Assembly (NCBI RefSeq): GCF_012849095.1
Contig: NZ_CP051680.1
Coordinates: 4,242,501-4,306,500, forward strand
Reading direction: 5' to 3'
Length of the DNA: 64,000 nucleotides
Source: Cohnella herbarum
GTDB lineage: Bacteria > Bacillota > Bacilli > Paenibacillales > Paenibacillaceae
Shown: positions 60,970 to 64,000 of the stretch, in pieces
How the letters are laid out: every line of letters begins with the position of its first letter
Numbering within the stretch: position 1 is the stretch's first letter
Position numbers and translations under genes: made by a program
Notes under the pieces: model-generated
What the model was told of the DNA's origin: nothing
Databases searched by the model: none
The model's input: the letters and a program-made list of their open reading frames with translations, nothing else

Positions 60970-61018
60970 AGCACCCCATCTAAGCTACACTAGAAGTGTT
61001 TGGCTTCGATGGGGTGCT
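60970..61018 (-). ncRNA. Structured leader hairpin of the second Uma2 gene
   Basis: On the minus strand AGCACCCCATC/GATGGGGTGCT (11 bp) encloses AAGC/GCTT and ACAC/GTGT with a TTCTA loop. Loop and flanks differ from the first copy while pairing is kept. It lies between the SleB-like gene and the Uma2 gene, so a terminator role for the upstream gene cannot be excluded, but the following sequence is only weakly T-rich. Confidence 0.55.
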
Positions 61019-61078
61019 TCCCCGTACTTTATCTATTAATTATGGTGTTGCGATTCGTCACTGTCAACTCGATAATAA

Positions 61079-62080
61079 CTATTTCGCGAATCTATGCGTA
61101 CCGAATGTCGCGATCGTATCAAGACCCGACCAGAACGGTCCCGAGGACACGCTTGGATCATAGAAATAAACGGCATCCTTAACGTTGTTCTTGCCGTTTA
61201 AAGCATCTTTAGCGGCGCGAAGCACGCTTGCATTCGGCACGCTCTTATCCAGCAAGCCGTTGTGCGCGACGGGGAACTGTTTACCGGAATAAATGACATC
61301 GCGAATCGTGTTTGGGAACCGCGAATCCTTAACCCTGTTAAGAACGACATTGGCTACGGCCAGTTGACCCTCGTAAGTCTCGTATCCGGACTCGACTTGC
61401 GTGAGTTTGGCTAAGAGCATGTAGTCTTTCTCCGTATACGGCTCGGCTTCGTTCTGAAGAACGGAAGGGATGATAATTTTCAGTGAATCACCCGCCTTGA
61501 TCTCGTCGGCGCTCTTCAGTCCGTTACGCTTAACAAGCGTGGACTTGCTAACTCCGAATTCCTTGCCGATCTCCGTTAAGCCGTAGCTTTCCGTTACGAC
61601 AGCCGGTTTCACCGCATCTAGTTCAACGAGTTGGGCCTCGGGATCCCACTTCACCGTGGCATGCAGCAATTCGGCGACGTGGCGTAGAGGAATATAGATT
61701 CTGCCACCCGCTACGAACGGCGCGACATCCATTCGATAACGATTGTCGTTGAAGTAAACAACCGGCACTCCGTTGCTCAGAACGATTTTGTCCTTATTGA
61801 CGGTGTGGATCGTGACGGCTTCATTGTCGTTATCCCACTCGCTCCTCGCGTTTAACGCGACGGCTAGGTTCGCAATCGGCAGGAACAGTCGGTCATCCCG
61901 CATCCGTACCGTGTCGGCCAGCTTTGCTTTTATTCCGTTAATCTTAATGGTTACGTCATGAGCCGCAGTTTCCGTATTCTCTTCCGCGGCGGCGGCTACC
62001 GGCAATGACATGCAAAGCAGGAGCAGCGTAAAGAGCGGGATGAGCAGTCGCCCGCGAACTTGCTTGCTTCTATGAAGCAT
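61079..62080 (-). CDS. Cell wall hydrolase, SleB-like, with stalk and LysM-like domains
   Basis: 333 residues with a Sec signal (LLIPLFTLLLLCMSLPVAAAA). Residues ~40-155 form a copper-amine-oxidase-like stalk domain (LFLPIANLAVALNARSEWD, IYIPLRHVAELLHATVKWD). A LysM-like segment follows (YGLTEIGKEFGVSKSTLVKR ... IKAGDSLKI). The last ~115 residues are the Hydrolase_2/SleB catalytic domain, with TQVESGYETYEGQLAVANVV (catalytic Glu in ESGYE). It should cleave muramic-delta-lactam or vegetative peptidoglycan; a spore role is possible but not shown. Confidence 0.88.
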   Translation of the reverse strand: MLHRSKQVRGRLLIPLFTLLLLCMSLPVAAAAEENTETAAHDVTIKINGIKAKLADTVRMRDDRLFLPIANLAVALNARSEWDNDNEAVTIHTVNKDKIVLSNGVPVVYFNDNRYRMDVAPFVAGGRIYIPLRHVAELLHATVKWDPEAQLVELDAVKPAVVTESYGLTEIGKEFGVSKSTLVKRNGLKSADEIKAGDSLKIIIPSVLQNEAEPYTEKDYMLLAKLTQVESGYETYEGQLAVANVVLNRVKDSRFPNTIRDVIYSGKQFPVAHNGLLDKSVPNASVLRAAKDALNGKNNVKDAVYFYDPSVSSGPFWSGLDTIATFGTHRFAK

Positions 62081-62150
62081 AACAACCTCCTGAAGATGGT
62101 TCGGCTTATCACCAACGCATTTTTTGGATACTGTAAAAATATATCACAAC

Positions 62151-62164
62151 TTTAAGCGCTTGCA
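62151..62164. promoter_or_regulatory. cre-like site upstream of the SleB-like gene
   Basis: TTTAAGCGCTTGCA agrees with the CcpA consensus at 12 of 14 positions. It lies about 70-85 nt before the start codon. Weak evidence on its own. Confidence 0.3.
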
Positions 62165-62211
62165 GGATTAACATTTTCACACAATTAACGATTCCGACGG
62201 AAAATAAATAA

Positions 62212-62255
62212 AGAAAACCGAACAGCTGCCAGGAGATTTCCCTGGTTCTGCTCGG
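62212..62255 (-). terminator. Terminator of the formaldehyde dehydrogenase gene
   Basis: On the minus strand CCGAGCAG ... CTGTTCGG with an inner CCAGG/CCTGG stem is followed by TTTTCTTTATTT. It lies about 50 nt past the stop codon. Confidence 0.8.
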
Positions 62256-62304
62256 CTATACACGGGTTTATGCAGCACTCATCCTCGTCAATCCCATATC
62301 CCGG

Positions 62305-63519
62305 TTACTTCACGGATCCGTGAGGATCGATAACGAACTTCTTCGAAGCGCCGCGATCGAACTCGGCATAAGCCGCCGGCGCCTGATCGAGCGAAATCTT
62401 AGTGGCGTTCACGGCTTTAGCGATCTGCGCGCGGCCGTTCAGGATGGAAGTCATTAAGTAGCGGTTATACTGCATGACCGGCGTCTGGCCCGTAACGAAC
62501 GTGTGCGCCTTAGCCCAACCGAGACCGAGGCGGATCTTGAGCGTACCGATCTTCGCATCCTCGTCCACCGCGCCCGGATCTCCCGTCACGTACAGACCGG
62601 GAATGCCGAGACGACCGCCCGCCCTCGTCACTTCCATGATCGAATTCAGCACAGTCGCCGGCGCTTCGCCGTGCGCGTTTCCGTGCCCGTGCGCTTCGAA
62701 ACCGACGCAATCGACCGCGCAATCCACTTCGGGCTCGCCGAGAATTTGATCAATCTGTTCCCCGAGATTCGGGTGCTCCCGCAGATTAACCGTCTCGCAG
62801 CCGAAGCTGCGCGCTTGGGCGAGACGCTCCGCGTTCAAATCGCCGACGATGACGACGGCCGCTCCGAGCAATTGCGCGGAGTGAGCGGCCGCGAGCCCGA
62901 CCGGTCCCGCTCCGGCGACGTATACGGTGGAGCCAGGCTTAACGCCCGCGCTGAACGCGCCGTGGAAACCCGTGGGGAATATATCGGATAGCATCGTCAA
63001 ATCCAGGATTTTCTCCATCGCCTTTTCCTTGTCCGGGAACTTCAGCAATTGGAAATCCGCATAAGGAACCATTACGTATTCGGATTGTCCGCCGACCCAA
63101 CCGCCCATATCGACGTAGCCGTAAGCGGAGCCCGCCCGATCCGGATTGACGTTCTCGCACACATGCGTATTGCGTTCTTTGCAATTTCGGCAACGTCCGC
63201 AAGCGATATTGAACGGCACGGAAACGAGATCGCCTTTCTTAATATACTCGACGTCGCGGCCGACTTCGATGACTTCTCCCGTAATCTCATGTCCGAGCAC
63301 GAGTCCGCTAGGTGCCGTTGTCCGCCCGCGAACCATATGCTGGTCGCTGCCGCAAATGTTCGTCGTGATGACTTTCAGAATGACTCCATGCTCGCACTTG
63401 CGTCCTACGTTTAACGGATTAACGCCCGGTCCGTCCCTCAGAATCAATTCCGGATAAGAAATATCGCTGACTTCTACCTTGCCCGGTTCCACGTACACAA
63501 CAGCGCGATTGCCCGACAT
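62305..63519 (-). CDS. fdhA: Glutathione-independent formaldehyde dehydrogenase
   Basis: 404 residues, a zinc medium-chain dehydrogenase that oxidises formaldehyde with tightly bound NAD. Zinc motifs: NICGSDQHM and GHEITGEVIEVG (catalytic), CGRCRNCKERNTHVC (structural). The NAD motif is VYVAGAGPVGLAAAHSAQLL near residue 198. The insertion VDCVGFEAHGHGNAHGE and the extended C-terminal part are typical of the Pseudomonas putida FdhA group rather than ordinary alcohol dehydrogenases. It is monocistronic. Confidence 0.9.
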   Translation of the reverse strand: MSGNRAVVYVEPGKVEVSDISYPELILRDGPGVNPLNVGRKCEHGVILKVITTNICGSDQHMVRGRTTAPSGLVLGHEITGEVIEVGRDVEYIKKGDLVSVPFNIACGRCRNCKERNTHVCENVNPDRAGSAYGYVDMGGWVGGQSEYVMVPYADFQLLKFPDKEKAMEKILDLTMLSDIFPTGFHGAFSAGVKPGSTVYVAGAGPVGLAAAHSAQLLGAAVVIVGDLNAERLAQARSFGCETVNLREHPNLGEQIDQILGEPEVDCAVDCVGFEAHGHGNAHGEAPATVLNSIMEVTRAGGRLGIPGLYVTGDPGAVDEDAKIGTLKIRLGLGWAKAHTFVTGQTPVMQYNRYLMTSILNGRAQIAKAVNATKISLDQAPAAYAEFDRGASKKFVIDPHGSVK

Positions 63520-63629
63520 GTCCTCACTCCTCGAAAAGTAGTAGGATAATTTTTAAGTAAGCGCATACACAGGTGTCGCTTTCTATTATACCGAATGTTT
63601 TCGAATCCCGCGATCGCCTTGCTAATTAA

Positions 63630-64000
63630 TTACTCTCCTTCAAGTAAGTCTTGTAGCGCCAAAGCCCCTTCATGCCCGGGCTCTATCTTCAGAGCTCTAC
63701 GAGTATATGCTAGCGCCTCTACAGCATTTCCTGCTTCATAATGACAAACAGACAAGCGATATACTCCCTCGAAGTTATCCTCGTTATGCCCGTTATTCAT
63801 CAGCGAACGTTCCAAGAACGGCAATGCATCCTCGAATAAGTCCATCTCGTACAGCAGCATGCCGCAATCTAATGCTAAGTCATGCTTCTCCCCCATCGGA
63901 TAATAGGCCTGCCACATCCTATAGATTCCGCTGCGGAGATCTTCCATATCAGCTTCGATACCGGTCGGTAGAAGACTTGAGATCCGCTTGACGCTTTGCA
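63630..64000 (-). CDS. Tetratricopeptide-repeat protein (5' end outside the window)
   Basis: At least 123 residues; the frame is open to the window edge with protein-like sequence (SVKRISSLLPTGIEADMEDL) before the first internal ATG at 63947. The start is therefore missing. The visible part has TPR-type helix pairs: LALDCGMLLYEMDLFEDALP, GVYRLSVCHYEAGNAVEALA and AYTRRALKIEPGHEGALAL. It is probably a cytoplasmic protein-interaction protein of unknown partner. Confidence 0.8.
   Translation of the reverse strand, partial: QSVKRISSLLPTGIEADMEDLRSGIYRMWQAYYPMGEKHDLALDCGMLLYEMDLFEDALPFLERSLMNNGHNEDNFEGVYRLSVCHYEAGNAVEALAYTRRALKIEPGHEGALALQDLLEGE

Overview
The window looks like chromosome of a Gram-positive soil or plant-associated member of the Paenibacillaceae (Paenibacillus/Cohnella type). 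The evidence is strong AGGAGG-type ribosome binding sites with frequent TTG starts, several LplB/YtcP-type sugar ABC transporters beside YesM/YesN-type two-component systems, lipoprotein solute-binding proteins, proteins with copper-amine-oxidase-like 'stalk' domains, a SleB-like hydrolase, Uma2 paralogues and several families of ~50-nt interspersed repeats. No rRNA or tRNA gene was recognised. The species assignment is inference.

Layout. 1-260: start of a truncated membrane sensor gene. 401-3094: two MarR regulators and a DHA2 drug exporter in one operon with a clear promoter and terminator. 3152-5101: a two-TM ion channel and cardiolipin synthase. 5194-12410: sugar ABC transporter (LplB, YtcP, binding protein) divergent from a YesM/YesN pair. 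12485-22336: second sugar transporter operon (two DUF4832-like proteins, GNAT-like acyltransferase, Gfo/Idh/MocA oxidoreductase, two permeases, binding protein) divergent from a LacI regulator. 22352-33249: polysaccharide operon (binding protein, two permeases, two right-handed beta-helix glycosidases, YesN, an oversized YesM and the wreck of an acetylxylan esterase gene). 33250-38265: repeat-rich accessory zone with an RCC1-like secreted protein, a Uma2 protein and an IS3-family element. 38266-49627: ten-gene rhamnoside operon (alpha-L-rhamnosidase, esterase, ABC transporter, four oxidoreductase/hydrolase-type sugar-acid genes, FAH-family hydrolase), divergent from a GntR/LacI hybrid repressor. 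51225-51827: second repeat zone. 51828-54056: MFS transporter and LysR regulator. 54133-58790: cobalamin uptake and adenosylation operon under a B12 riboswitch. 58980-64000: third repeat zone, PhnA/YjdM-like protein, VapBC-type toxin-antitoxin, second Uma2 gene, SleB-like hydrolase, glutathione-independent formaldehyde dehydrogenase and a partial TPR gene.

How it fits together. Most of the window serves plant polysaccharide scavenging: four complete binding-protein-dependent sugar importers, each next to its own sensor or repressor, feed cytoplasmic glycosidases and sugar-oxidising enzymes. None of the four sugar transporters has an ATPase gene beside it, which fits use of a shared MsmX-type ATPase encoded elsewhere (established for this family; inferred here).

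The least explained signals are non-coding. A conserved ~50-nt three-helix hairpin with changed but still paired bases precedes both Uma2 genes. Two distant intergenic regions share the same forward-forward/inverse-inverse arrangement of ~50-nt repeats. A 51-nt repeat array is split by the IS element. Two sugar-operon genes at 8.7-9.1 kb lack a canonical start codon although their protein-like reading frames continue upstream.
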